Below are positions 17,577 to 26,219 of a stretch of 64,000 nucleotides of DNA, in pieces; position 1 is the stretch's first letter; every line of letters starts with the position of its first letter. Origin of the DNA: Paenalcaligenes hominis (lineage in GTDB: Bacteria; Pseudomonadota; Gammaproteobacteria; Burkholderiales; Burkholderiaceae_B); the NCBI RefSeq assembly GCF_011927625.1, contig NZ_JAATIZ010000002.1, positions 124,001 to 188,000 of the forward strand, written 5' to 3'. The notes below the pieces were generated by a model. That model saw nothing but the letters and a program-made list of their open reading frames with translations. It made no database searches and had not been told where the DNA came from. The translations under genes were made by a program, and so were the position numbers.

Positions 17577-17607
17577 AAAAAGCCCAATAGTTAGCAACCA
17601 TTGGGCT
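17575..17607 (-). terminator. Rho-independent terminator (minus-strand tail of seven T)
   Basis: An 8-bp stem AGCCCAAT / ATTGGGCT with an 11-base loop is followed on the minus strand by seven T. The T-run overlaps the stop codon of the plus-strand gene. It is the second of two hairpins downstream of tRNA-Lys. Confidence 0.75.
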
Positions 17608-17618
17608 TCACACAAAGC

Positions 17619-17649
17619 AAAACGCCACTTATTGAATAAGTGGCGTTTT
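17619..17649. terminator. Bidirectional terminator between tRNA-Lys and the converging gene
   Basis: A near-perfect stem AACGCCACTTA / TAAGTGGCGTT with a short TTGAA-type loop has TTTT on both sides. It can end the plus-strand gene at 17576 and the minus-strand tRNA-Lys transcript. Confidence 0.82.
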
Positions 17650-17661
17650 AGTATTCGTTCG

Positions 17662-17737
17662 TGGTGGGTCGTGCGCGACTCGAACGCGCGACCAACGGAT
17701 TAAAAGTCCGCTGCTCTACCGACTGAGCTAACGACCC
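17662..17737 (-). tRNA. tRNA-Lys (anticodon TTT)
   Basis: On the minus strand the 76 bases fold as a standard tRNA. The acceptor stem is GGGTCGT / ACGACCC, the D arm GCTCAGTCGGTAGAGC, the anticodon stem-loop CGGACTTTTAATCCG with anticodon TTT, the T arm GCGCGTTCGAGTCGCGC, and CCA is encoded at 17662-17664. A strong promoter lies just upstream and terminators downstream. Confidence 0.97.
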
Positions 17738-17751
17738 GACCGAAAGATGTA

Positions 17752-17780
17752 ATTATTGCACCTATTCAGAATCTTGTCAA
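17752..17780 (-). promoter_or_regulatory. Sigma70-type promoter of tRNA-Lys
   Basis: On the minus strand a perfect -35 TTGACA (17775-17780) and a -10 AATAAT (17752-17757) are 17 bases apart, ending 15 bases before the tRNA. Confidence 0.85.
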
Positions 17781-17902
17781 GGGTTTTTTTAATACTAAAA
17801 AAACAAAAAGCAATAAAAACGGGCTTGGCCTAGGGCAAACACCTATCTGCCCCGAACCAAAGACGTAACTATAACATGAAATTTTACTTTGTACAGCTTT
17901 TT

Positions 17903-20086
17903 TTAACGCGCTCGTGAAATTCGGACCTCTGCACCACGGCGTTTTACCTCGAGACCTTCGGAGGGTAAGATTTTTAACCCCTCTAGCCCTTTAATGTAGC
18001 TTGAGCCTTGCATTTGCATGACCCGTATTTTATTACGCATGACGGCTGGACTGTGCTCGGGCATGCCGAACATCCATACCTCTTCGAGTAAGCGCGCTGA
18101 ATTAAACTCGGACGTATTCAGTGCAGCCGGCCCTAAACACAACATATGACCTTCGCGCCCAAACACAGGTAAACGATCTAAGTCGGCTTCGATTTCCCAA
18201 CGGGTGCCCCCTTCGTAGCGCCAGCCAGTGGAAAGATCCCACCAATCGCTACCCTTTGGTAGATACACCTCTGTTTTTGTGCCAGGTTTGACAAACGGCG
18301 CAACCAAAAGCGTAGAGCCCAACATATATTGGTGGGGCCACGCATTCACCTCGGGGTCGTCAGGGAACTCGAGCACCAAAGCGCGCTGTACGGGTAAGCC
18401 ACAGCGTACTGATTCTTCGATAATGCCCAACACATACGGCACGAGTCGATAACGCCAACGTAACCAATGGGCAATGAGCTCTTGGGTTTTTTCATCAAAA
18501 GACGATGGCATTAAACCTGGCAACGCTTGCAGATGGAAGTTAGCGGAAAACACAGCCATAGATAACCACCGTATAAACAGCTCGGGCGTCATGGAATCCA
18601 CAGGGTGATGAATCGAACCAATTTGATGAGTTTGTGCGGTAATGCCACTATTGCCCACAGCCAAAGCGGCCTGCAGGGTTTGGCTTAGACCTTCCCAACT
18701 ATTGGGGACATCTGGACCAAGCTGCCAAGCAAAACGATGGGCGGATGGGTATAAATCGCGGCTAGCGATAAGCCCCTCTTGGGGTGTTTTATGTCCTGCA
18801 AACGCATCAAACAGTGCCTGACGTACTAAAAGTGGATAAACCGTGCGCAGCATGGCTCCACATTCATTACCGCGAGCCGTAATACCGTCAGGAATTACAA
18901 AGCTTGAATCACTAATGACCGCGCCAAGCCCTTCATCAAACGACTGACGTAAGCGTTCAACCCATAATTTGTAGGCGTCTTTATGCGTTAGGTCGAGTAG
19001 ACCAAAGTCAGCGCTGCCTGTGATGGGGTTACCTGAAAAAACATGCGCAGCCCCGTCTTCATCATTTAACAGTAGCCAACCGCGATCTTCCCACTCATCA
19101 AACATGGCCGTTCCGGTTAGCACACCAGGAAACAGCGTCGCCGCCAATTTGAACTGGGCTTCCTCGGTTTGAGTCATGGTTTCACGTAATTCGCCTATGC
19201 GTGACTCGTCCCACTCGAATAAGGGGCGGTCTGCGCTGAAACCTAAGACGGCTGGGGCAGCAAAATTGACAACGTCCACGCCTACATTAAGGGCTTTAAG
19301 GGCTTGAACCTGCTGATGGGAGTCGGTCAAGTGCTGACCCACGGCTTGATCTAGCCATACACCCATTGGCCATAAACCAGGTTGCCCTGCTCGCCCTGTT
19401 AAGGCTGTGTATTGATTCAAAATCTCTGTGGGCGCCCCAACAAAAATAAAGAAGTCTAATATAGGTGCCTGAACACGAAGCACATAATGATCTGAGTCGG
19501 TATGGGCCACATCGTGTTCTACACGCTCGAATGTATTCACGTACAGCCCCCACCCTTTAGGGCTCCAGGCTAAAGGTAACACCCGGTCGGCAGGACGATC
19601 AGAAACCAATACACTGCCACGTCGATTTAAATTTGCCGTGGTTTCACCTAGCCCATATACCCCTTCGGTTGGATCTAATTGAACGTGGAACTGCCACTGT
19701 TCGCCTGAGCTGAGGGACTGACTTTGCAATAGCAACTGAGTGCCGCTATAAACCCGTAAGGCAAAGTTGTCTTTATCTAACTCAACAACACAGTCTCCTT
19801 GCTCGACTCGCCAACCTTGGTCTTGGTCGATAACCTGAAGCTCGCCCACTGCGTCTAAGCGTGCTAAGAGCATTTCAGCATACTGCTGAGCACGTGGGGT
19901 TACACGTTCGGGTTGAATGTGTTTTAATGTGCCAAAGCGCAAGCGAAACACACCCGGAGCGTGGGCTTCGATACGCAACATTTGGTCGTCAGCGGCTGAA
20001 AAATCAGCGCTGGATGATTTAGTAGATATTGAACTTAGAAGATTAAACAATTGCGTCACATCATCAGAGTGAGTTTTGGACGGCAC
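17903..20086 (-). CDS. Divergent glycoside hydrolase family 31 protein (alpha-glucosidase/alpha-xylosidase-like)
   Basis: This protein of about 727 residues has the GH31 layout: an N-terminal beta-sandwich with GVYGLGETTANLNRRG, a TIM barrel, and a C-terminal beta region with LGSTLLVAPFVKPGTKTEVYLP. The likely nucleophile is Asp393 (VISDSSF) and the likely acid/base Asp459 (LGPDVPNSW). Their 66-residue spacing equals that of Asp416 and Asp482 in E. coli YicI. Residues after the nucleophile (SSF for the usual FGE) and the HDIGG motif (HQIGS here) differ, so the substrate may be unusual. Start: the frame opens at TTG 20113, but GTG 20086 has GAGG eight bases upstream. No signal peptide. It has no sugar-related neighbours. 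Confidence 0.8.
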   Translation of the reverse strand: MPSKTHSDDVTQLFNLLSSISTKSSSADFSAADDQMLRIEAHAPGVFRLRFGTLKHIQPERVTPRAQQYAEMLLARLDAVGELQVIDQDQGWRVEQGDCVVELDKDNFALRVYSGTQLLLQSQSLSSGEQWQFHVQLDPTEGVYGLGETTANLNRRGSVLVSDRPADRVLPLAWSPKGWGLYVNTFERVEHDVAHTDSDHYVLRVQAPILDFFIFVGAPTEILNQYTALTGRAGQPGLWPMGVWLDQAVGQHLTDSHQQVQALKALNVGVDVVNFAAPAVLGFSADRPLFEWDESRIGELRETMTQTEEAQFKLAATLFPGVLTGTAMFDEWEDRGWLLLNDEDGAAHVFSGNPITGSADFGLLDLTHKDAYKLWVERLRQSFDEGLGAVISDSSFVIPDGITARGNECGAMLRTVYPLLVRQALFDAFAGHKTPQEGLIASRDLYPSAHRFAWQLGPDVPNSWEGLSQTLQAALAVGNSGITAQTHQIGSIHHPVDSMTPELFIRWLSMAVFSANFHLQALPGLMPSSFDEKTQELIAHWLRWRYRLVPYVLGIIEESVRCGLPVQRALVLEFPDDPEVNAWPHQYMLGSTLLVAPFVKPGTKTEVYLPKGSDWWDLSTGWRYEGGTRWEIEADLDRLPVFGREGHMLCLGPAALNTSEFNSARLLEEVWMFGMPEHSPAVMRNKIRVMQMQGSSYIKGLEGLKILPSEGLEVKRRGAEVRISRAR

Positions 20087-20189
20087 AGTGCGATCCTCGA
20101 GGGCTAGGCCCAAAACATAATTAAAATACTATTTTGACGTATATTTGCAAGACTGCAAAGCCACATCAAACCAATCCTTATCCTTACTA

Positions 20190-22016
20190 TTATCGCAGGT
20201 ATAGCGCGCGGGATAAATCACGATCTATTACGGCTGGCTCAGAGGCCAAATTTGTGCTAATGAAATCAGCGGCTAAAGCAGCCCAACTAAAGCCATACGA
20301 GCCATAACCTACATTGACCCATAAACCTGGTAACGCGTGAGCCACCGCCGGCAAGTGATCTGCCAAGGCAGCTCGCTGCCCTTGCCACATGGACAGAGCA
20401 GGTGCTGATACACCCAGCGGTATCAATTCTGCCACCTTATGCATAATGTCCGCATAGGCTTGGGTTGTAGGCATTAGCGGCCCGTCCTCGTAGGTGCTTC
20501 CTACTGTGTAGAGCTTTCCATCTACAGGTAATACATATCCTTGGCCTGCCACAATACATGAAACCGATGTGCCTAGCGTAGCAGCGAATACCACACTGCT
20601 TTGACCGTTTATTATATCCATGGCTAAAAGTCGCTCTGCATGTGGCAGCAACGGCGCGAGCAGATGGGTAGACTGAGCGGCATTGGCTATGACTACATGT
20701 TCAGCATCTACTTGACCATGCTGAGCCATATGTACTGCCCATCCTGAGTCTTTAGCCGACGCAACAGTAGTTACCCTATCGGTTACCAACGTGATTAGGG
20801 GGTGAGCCAATAGCTGAGAAATCAGCCGTTCTGGGTCGACCACTAATGCTTTAGGAAAAAAAGCCGCATCATGCTTTAAGGGGTGTTGCATGCCTTCAAT
20901 GGTTGAGCCTGCTGCTTTATATTGTACCCAATCTGGATCAAAGCCTAGATTTTGTATAGTATGACGTAAATATTCCGCTTCTGTTGCCTCTGTATTTAGC
21001 ACGGCCGCCCCCGTGGTAAATAGACTTTGCCCAAAAAAAGCTTGCCAACGCTGTCGCGCACGTAGTACCCCAGCGCGGCTTAAACGTGCACGCGGCGCAT
21101 CATCACTGGTTAATAAAGGCGTCATGGCAACAGCTCGATGCCCCAAGTGTGCCGCGCCTGCCCCTTGACTAAAACGCGGGTCAATGACTTGCGAAGCAAT
21201 TCCTCGTTCAGCGAGCGCATAGGCTGTAGCCGCCCCAGCTATGCCTCCGCCCACAATGACCACTGGCTTTAAAGGCCGTGCCAAGTAGTTTCGCCCTAAA
21301 TGAGGTCGCAAATGTGCCTTTATCATATGGCGTTTAAACGCAAACCCGGGGTGTCGCTCTACAATAAAGCCTGCATTCTGCAGGTCGTGGCGTACCTGTG
21401 CTGCCGAGCACCACGTCGCCGCTGTAGCATTCGGGGCAGCCATACGTACTAACTGACCAAATAGCTCGGGCGCCCACATAGCTGGGTTGACGCGTGGCGC
21501 AAACCCATCTAAAAAAAAGGCGTCAGCCTGACATGCCATCCGCTTGGCCCCCTGGCTAATTTCACCAAAGTATAACGTCAGCGTGACTTGTCCGCCTTCA
21601 AACTCTAAACGATGGATGCCCGGCACCAACAGTGGCCACTGGGCTAACAATTGATCAGCAAGATCGCGATGACTAGCGGGCGTTGGGCCTAGCATCAATG
21701 CTAAATCGTGGACATAAAAGGGGTGTGCCTCGAAAGAGACGAAGTGCAAACGTTGGCTACGATGCGGATCAGCACGCCAGGTCGCCCAGGTGGCAAGAAA
21801 ATTATTGCCTAAACCAAAGCCTGTTTCCAAAATGGTAAACTGCTCTTTTTGCTGCCATCGTTCGGGCAGCCCATTCCCAGCCAAAAAGACATACTCCGCT
21901 TGGTTTAACGCCCCTGAGGCCGAGTGATACAAGTCATCGTAACGGTCACTACACGCTAGCCCTTGCGCGGTAAAGCGTGGCGTAGCTGGAATTAAAGGCT
22001 GAAATGCACGTGTCAT
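20190..22016 (-). CDS. mnmC: Bifunctional tRNA mnm5s2U34 biosynthesis protein MnmC
   Basis: This 608-residue two-domain enzyme finishes the wobble-uridine modification of certain tRNAs, including tRNA-Lys. The N-terminal methyltransferase domain (about 1-240) has ILETGFGLGNNFLATW and the DAFFLDGFAPRVNPAMW block. The C-terminal FAD-dependent oxidase (about 250-600) has the nucleotide-binding VVIVGGGIAGAATAYAL. MnmC removes the carboxymethyl group and then methylates the resulting amine. Its start is 37 bases from the divergent suhB. The next gene downstream on the same strand is the GH31 gene, after about 100 bases. Confidence 0.95.
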   Translation of the reverse strand: MTRAFQPLIPATPRFTAQGLACSDRYDDLYHSASGALNQAEYVFLAGNGLPERWQQKEQFTILETGFGLGNNFLATWATWRADPHRSQRLHFVSFEAHPFYVHDLALMLGPTPASHRDLADQLLAQWPLLVPGIHRLEFEGGQVTLTLYFGEISQGAKRMACQADAFFLDGFAPRVNPAMWAPELFGQLVRMAAPNATAATWCSAAQVRHDLQNAGFIVERHPGFAFKRHMIKAHLRPHLGRNYLARPLKPVVIVGGGIAGAATAYALAERGIASQVIDPRFSQGAGAAHLGHRAVAMTPLLTSDDAPRARLSRAGVLRARQRWQAFFGQSLFTTGAAVLNTEATEAEYLRHTIQNLGFDPDWVQYKAAGSTIEGMQHPLKHDAAFFPKALVVDPERLISQLLAHPLITLVTDRVTTVASAKDSGWAVHMAQHGQVDAEHVVIANAAQSTHLLAPLLPHAERLLAMDIINGQSSVVFAATLGTSVSCIVAGQGYVLPVDGKLYTVGSTYEDGPLMPTTQAYADIMHKVAELIPLGVSAPALSMWQGQRAALADHLPAVAHALPGLWVNVGYGSYGFSWAALAADFISTNLASEPAVIDRDLSRALYLR

Positions 22017-22053
22017 ATAAACTCAAACAAACCCATTATCTAAACGACTGATT

Positions 22054-22905
22054 ATGAAACTACCTCGAGACCTACAAAACCACCTCGCTACCGCAAAGGC
22101 CGCAGCCCAAGCTGGCGCCGTTATTCTACAGGCCTATGCCGGAAATCGCAGCGAGCTTGTGATTGATACAAAAATGCGTAACGATTTGGTCTCGCAGGCT
22201 GACCGCGAAGCCGAACAGGCGGTCATTCGTGTGCTACAGGAACAAACCCCCGAGTTTGGTATTGTGGCCGAAGAAAGCGGTGGCAAAGCCAGTCAGATGG
22301 CAACCTGGTGCATTGACCCCTTAGATGGCACCACCAACTTTTTGCATGGAATACCGCACTATGCCGTTTCTATTGCACTGATTGCACATGCTGGTACCGA
22401 GGTTGATGGCCATGTTTTATCCCAAGACACTCCTATTATAGGTGTAGTGTATGACCCAAATCGCGATGAAATGTTCAGTGCTCTCTATAATGGTGGCGCC
22501 TGGCTTAATGGCCAGCCTATTCGCTGCTCGCAGGCATCAAGCCTTGCTGAAAGTGTAGTGGCTACCGGTTTTCCATTTCGTGATTTCAGCTTTGCCAACC
22601 AATACATGCCAACCTTACACCAAGCCATTGAGTCCACCCGTGGGCTACGTCGTTTAGGCGCCGCCGCACTGGATCTGGCCTGGGTGGCGTGTGGGCGTTT
22701 TGATGCCTATTGGGAAATGGGACTAGCGCCTTGGGACGTGGCAGCAGGAACAGTCATTGTACGAGAAGCCGGCGGCATTAGTGACGACATGTATGAACAA
22801 CAGCCTTGGCCAGAGCGTGGCTATATCTACGCAGGCAACCCTAAAACGGCCCCTGAATTGCTGGCCTTGCTACAACCGCATCTGGTTTATCCCACCCAAG
22901 CCTAA
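22054..22905 (+). CDS. suhB: Inositol-1-monophosphatase family protein SuhB
   Basis: This 283-residue magnesium- and lithium-sensitive phosphatase family member has all key motifs: EESGG (metal-binding Glu), DPLDGTTNF (metal-binding Asp pair) and WDVAAG near the C-terminus. In E. coli, SuhB also acts with the rRNA transcription antitermination complex. The extra ~15 residues over E. coli SuhB include an insert around LSQDTP before the GVVYDP strand. The gene is divergent from mnmC. A strong GC hairpin follows it. Confidence 0.92.
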   Translation: MKLPRDLQNHLATAKAAAQAGAVILQAYAGNRSELVIDTKMRNDLVSQADREAEQAVIRVLQEQTPEFGIVAEESGGKASQMATWCIDPLDGTTNFLHGIPHYAVSIALIAHAGTEVDGHVLSQDTPIIGVVYDPNRDEMFSALYNGGAWLNGQPIRCSQASSLAESVVATGFPFRDFSFANQYMPTLHQAIESTRGLRRLGAAALDLAWVACGRFDAYWEMGLAPWDVAAGTVIVREAGGISDDMYEQQPWPERGYIYAGNPKTAPELLALLQPHLVYPTQA

Positions 22906-22927
22906 ACAAAACTAAAACACACAAACA

Positions 22928-22944
22928 GGACGGCCACGCCGTCC
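22928..22944 (+). terminator. GC-rich hairpin after suhB (no T-run)
   Basis: A perfect 7-bp stem GGACGGC / GCCGTCC with loop CAC lies 22 bases past the suhB stop. No T-run follows, so it is either a weak terminator or a 3'-end stabilising hairpin. Confidence 0.45.
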
Positions 22945-23060
22945 ATGCGATGCATCCCCATCCCAAACGGTCAAGCGTTTAGCGCAAACAAAATAAACAA
23001 TTTGCTGCATAATAGACTTATGCCGCCACTTTTTTATTGATATTTTGGATGCAGGTACCC

Positions 23061-24272
23061 ATGACGACTCTTCCTCCTTTTACGACTTGGCAAGACGAAT
23101 TCACCGCTATTCGCCGCGATCTCCATCAGTTCCCAGAGCTGGGTTATACCGAATACCGGACTGCCGATAAAATTGCGTATTACCTTGAACAATGGCAAAT
23201 TCCATTGCACCGGGGTTTAGGGGGTACAGGCGTAGTAGGCATTCTAAAAGGCGATACTGGCCCAGGCGCAGCCATTGGCCTACGCGCCGATATCGACGCC
23301 TTGCCCATGCCCGAACAAAATACCTTTGACCACAAAAGCCAGCACGAAGGCATTATGCATGCGTGCGGCCACGATGGCCATACCACGATGCTTTTGGCGG
23401 CGGCTCGTTACCTATCCCAGCATCGCAACTTTAACGGCACCATTTATTTTATTTTTCAGCCTGCCGAAGAAGGTTTAGGGGGTGCAAAGAAAATGATTGA
23501 TGACGGCTTGTTTAGGCTTTTTCCTATGGATGCCGTCTTTGGTCTTCACAATTGGCCCGGCATGCCTGCAGGTCAGTTTGGGTTGCGCACCGGCGCCATC
23601 ATGGCATCTAGCAGTACATTTAGCTTAACCATTCAAGGTAAAGGGGCTCATGGTGCCATGCCTAATTTGGGTGCCGACCCAGTAATTGCTGCGGTCAGCA
23701 TCGCACAAGGCTTACAAACTATCATTAGTCGCAATCTCGACCCCCTCGAGCAAGCGGTGCTTAGTATTACTCAAATTCACGCCGGTTCGGCCGATAACGT
23801 CATTCCTGACCAAGCCGAATTGCGTGGTACAGTTCGCACATTTAGCAACGAGGCCTTAGATCTCATAGAAAAACGCATTGGTGAACTTAGCAGCCAAACC
23901 GCTCAGGCCTTGGGGTGTAGCGTGCAGTACGAATTCGATAGACGCTACCCTCCCACCATCAACCACCTCGAGCCTACCCAGTTTTGTGCTCAATTACTTC
24001 AAGACTGGCGTGGTAGTGAAAACGTCATCTACCCTGTACAGCCATCAATGGGGGCCGAAGACTTTTCTTTTATGCTGGAACAGGTGCCTGGTTGCTATTT
24101 ATTTTTAGGTAATGGCGATGGCGATCATCGAGCCCAAGGCCACGGACTGGGGCCGTGTACCTTACACAATGGCAGTTACGACTTTAATGATCAGCTTATT
24201 CCTATCGGGGCGACCTATTGGGTCAAGCTAGCTACCTCGTGGCTGCAGGCTAAACACGACGCTACCAATTGA
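23061..24272 (+). CDS. M20 family amidohydrolase (hippurate hydrolase/aminoacylase-like), copy 1
   Basis: This 403-residue metal-dependent hydrolase of the M20D group cleaves N-acyl amino acids or related amides; the exact substrate is unknown. The metal-binding block is HACGHDGHT, followed by the catalytic EEGLGGA region and the GLHNWPG strand. The later GAEDFSFM contributes another metal ligand. The dimerisation domain lies at about residues 190-300. The frame is open to 23037, but the ATG at 23061 has AGG five bases upstream and is preferred. No signal peptide, so cytoplasmic. A close paralogue is at 60241-61443. Confidence 0.88.
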   Translation: MTTLPPFTTWQDEFTAIRRDLHQFPELGYTEYRTADKIAYYLEQWQIPLHRGLGGTGVVGILKGDTGPGAAIGLRADIDALPMPEQNTFDHKSQHEGIMHACGHDGHTTMLLAAARYLSQHRNFNGTIYFIFQPAEEGLGGAKKMIDDGLFRLFPMDAVFGLHNWPGMPAGQFGLRTGAIMASSSTFSLTIQGKGAHGAMPNLGADPVIAAVSIAQGLQTIISRNLDPLEQAVLSITQIHAGSADNVIPDQAELRGTVRTFSNEALDLIEKRIGELSSQTAQALGCSVQYEFDRRYPPTINHLEPTQFCAQLLQDWRGSENVIYPVQPSMGAEDFSFMLEQVPGCYLFLGNGDGDHRAQGHGLGPCTLHNGSYDFNDQLIPIGATYWVKLATSWLQAKHDATN

Positions 24273-24349
24273 ACCCTAAAAAACTTTCGCGGCAAGATGG
24301 AGGCTTCTAGGTACAATACTAGCATTTGTACTAATAAGAAGGAGCCTCT

Positions 24350-24751
24350 ATGAGCACTGCTCTCATTTCCATTCCTAAAGACCAAGACCCTGTATTACGT
24401 GTTATTCCTATGCCTGGCGATGCCAATATGCATGGTGATGTTTTCGGCGGCTGGATTATGGCACAAGTGGATATCGGAGGCTCAGTGCTTGCTTCACGTC
24501 GTGCCCAAGGACGCGTCGCAACGGTAGCAGTGAACTCGTTTACGTTTAAGCAACCTGTTTTCGTGGGTGATTTACTTAGCGTGTACGCCAAAATAATAAA
24601 AACAGGCACCACTTCTATCACTGTCGAGGTAGAGGTCTACGCCGAACGCAAACTCTTGCCAGACGAAACCGTAAAAGTCACCGAAGCCACCCTGACTTAT
24701 GTCGCCACTGATGATCAACGACGCAGCCGTCCTTTACCTCTAATCGAATAA
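24350..24751 (+). CDS. YciA-type acyl-CoA thioesterase
   Basis: This 133-residue hotdog-fold enzyme hydrolyses acyl-CoA thioesters. The conserved NMHGDVFGGWIMAQVD segment holds the catalytic Asp and the oxyanion region, and VNSFTFKQPVFVGDLL is typical of YciA. A good Shine-Dalgarno AAGGAG precedes the ATG by six bases. It lies one base upstream of mgtE, so the two are probably cotranscribed. A TACAAT at 24312-24317 could be a -10 box, but no convincing -35 was found. Chain-length preference cannot be told. Confidence 0.9.
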   Translation: MSTALISIPKDQDPVLRVIPMPGDANMHGDVFGGWIMAQVDIGGSVLASRRAQGRVATVAVNSFTFKQPVFVGDLLSVYAKIIKTGTTSITVEVEVYAERKLLPDETVKVTEATLTYVATDDQRRSRPLPLIE

Positions 24752-24752
24752 T

Positions 24753-26219
24753 ATGACTCAAGCTACTGTGAACACGGCACCGTCTAAAATGCGCCGTCTA
24801 GACCCAGAAGATGCTCAGCTTGCTTTGCAGCGCTTACAAAGCATTTTAAAACGCCAAGAGGTGGTTAACCTGCTCTCCGATGACGACCAGCAGAATGAAC
24901 CCTCTGAAGAGCTCACTCAATTAACGCATCGCCACCACGAAGAAGAAATTCGGGCCATTATTAACAATCTGCACCCAGCAGACATTGCCTTTATTTTAGA
25001 ATCCTTACCCGAGCCCGAGCGCCAGCTAGTTTGGGATCAGGTGTCAGATGAATACGATGCCGATGTGCTGTTGGAAATCGAGGACTGGGTTCGCGAGTCC
25101 TTGATTAAGTCCATGGACACCGAAGAGCTGATCGCTGCCGCGTCGAACATGGATGCAGATGAGATTGCTGATCTTGCGCCAGACCTGCCGCCCGACGTGA
25201 TTGCCGAAGTCCAAAAAGGCCTCACCGATGCCGAGCGCGCGCAACTTATTGCCGCTATGGGCTACCCAGAGGACTCGGTGGGGGCCATTATGGATTTTGA
25301 AATGGTTCGGGTACGCGAAGACGTTAGCCTAGAGGTGGTCTTGCGCTATTTGCGTAGACTCCAAGAGCTACCTGATCATACCGATCAAGTTTTTGTGGTG
25401 GATCGCGGCGATCGGTTACAAGGCACCTTATCGCTTACTACCTTGTTAGTTTCTGACCCAGATAGCTTGGTGTCCAGTGTCATGAACACCGATTACTTTT
25501 ACCTGCATCCTCTTGACCCCGACACGGACGCCGCTAATGCTTTTGAACGCTATGACTTAGTCTCTGCGCCTGTGGTCGATGACTACGGCCGCCTCATCGG
25601 GCGTGTACCGATTGATGAGGTCATTGACGTACTGCAAGAAGACTCCCAAGAGCAAGAACTTTCGCGTGCCGGTCTCCAGGAAGAAGACATTTTCGCTCCC
25701 GTTTTTAGTGCTCTACGCAACCGTGCTCCTTGGCTATTAATTAACTTATGTACTGCGGCGACCGCTTCATTTGTGGCGTCGCGTTTCGAGGACACCGTTA
25801 GCCATATTGTGATTTTGGCTTTTTTAATGTCTATTGTGGCCGGTATTGGTGGGAACTCGGGTAATCAAACCATGACCATGATTATCCGTGCGATGGCAAT
25901 GGGTCGTATTACAGGCGCCAATATTTGGCCTCTTGTAAAGCGAGAGCTGTTGGTGACATTTTTAGTTGGCGCCTGTGGCAGTTTGGTTACGGCTGGCTTT
26001 GCCTGGTTTATTTCACGCTCTATCCCTATTGCCCTCGTCATGATGGCAGCCATGATTGGTAATATGCTGGTAGGAGCCGCGCTTGGGGTATTAATACCCA
26101 CCTTGCGGAGCCGCTTTGGTAAAGACCCAGCGGTGGGTTCATCGGTTTTATTAACCTTTGGTACGGACTCGCTGGGCTTTTTTATCTTTCTTGGTTTGGC
26201 AACCATTTTTTTACTTTAA
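24753..26219 (+). CDS. mgtE: Magnesium transporter MgtE
   Basis: This 488-residue channel-type Mg2+ transporter has the family layout. It has an N-terminal acidic helical superhelix (about 45-170, with LHPADIAFILESLPEPE and LPPDVIAEV), two CBS domains (about 175-300, VSAPVVDDYGRLIGRVPIDEV), a connecting helix, and five transmembrane segments (about 325-485) including the pore region VAGIGGNSGNQTMTMIIRAM. Intracellular Mg2+ bound to the N/CBS domains gates the pore. It begins one base after the thioesterase gene. Its stop codon overlaps the stop of the converging GTPase gene by four bases. Confidence 0.95.
   Translation: MTQATVNTAPSKMRRLDPEDAQLALQRLQSILKRQEVVNLLSDDDQQNEPSEELTQLTHRHHEEEIRAIINNLHPADIAFILESLPEPERQLVWDQVSDEYDADVLLEIEDWVRESLIKSMDTEELIAAASNMDADEIADLAPDLPPDVIAEVQKGLTDAERAQLIAAMGYPEDSVGAIMDFEMVRVREDVSLEVVLRYLRRLQELPDHTDQVFVVDRGDRLQGTLSLTTLLVSDPDSLVSSVMNTDYFYLHPLDPDTDAANAFERYDLVSAPVVDDYGRLIGRVPIDEVIDVLQEDSQEQELSRAGLQEEDIFAPVFSALRNRAPWLLINLCTAATASFVASRFEDTVSHIVILAFLMSIVAGIGGNSGNQTMTMIIRAMAMGRITGANIWPLVKRELLVTFLVGACGSLVTAGFAWFISRSIPIALVMMAAMIGNMLVGAALGVLIPTLRSRFGKDPAVGSSVLLTFGTDSLGFFIFLGLATIFLL

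Noticed and set aside
17821-17900. A terminator after the GH31 gene
   Set aside because: Short GC repeats occur (GGGC / GCCC), but no convincing stem with a T-run could be drawn.
22906-23060. A small gene or promoter between suhB and the M20 gene
   Set aside because: Only a GC hairpin and a lone CATAAT near 23008 were found; no matching -35 box or coding frame supports more.
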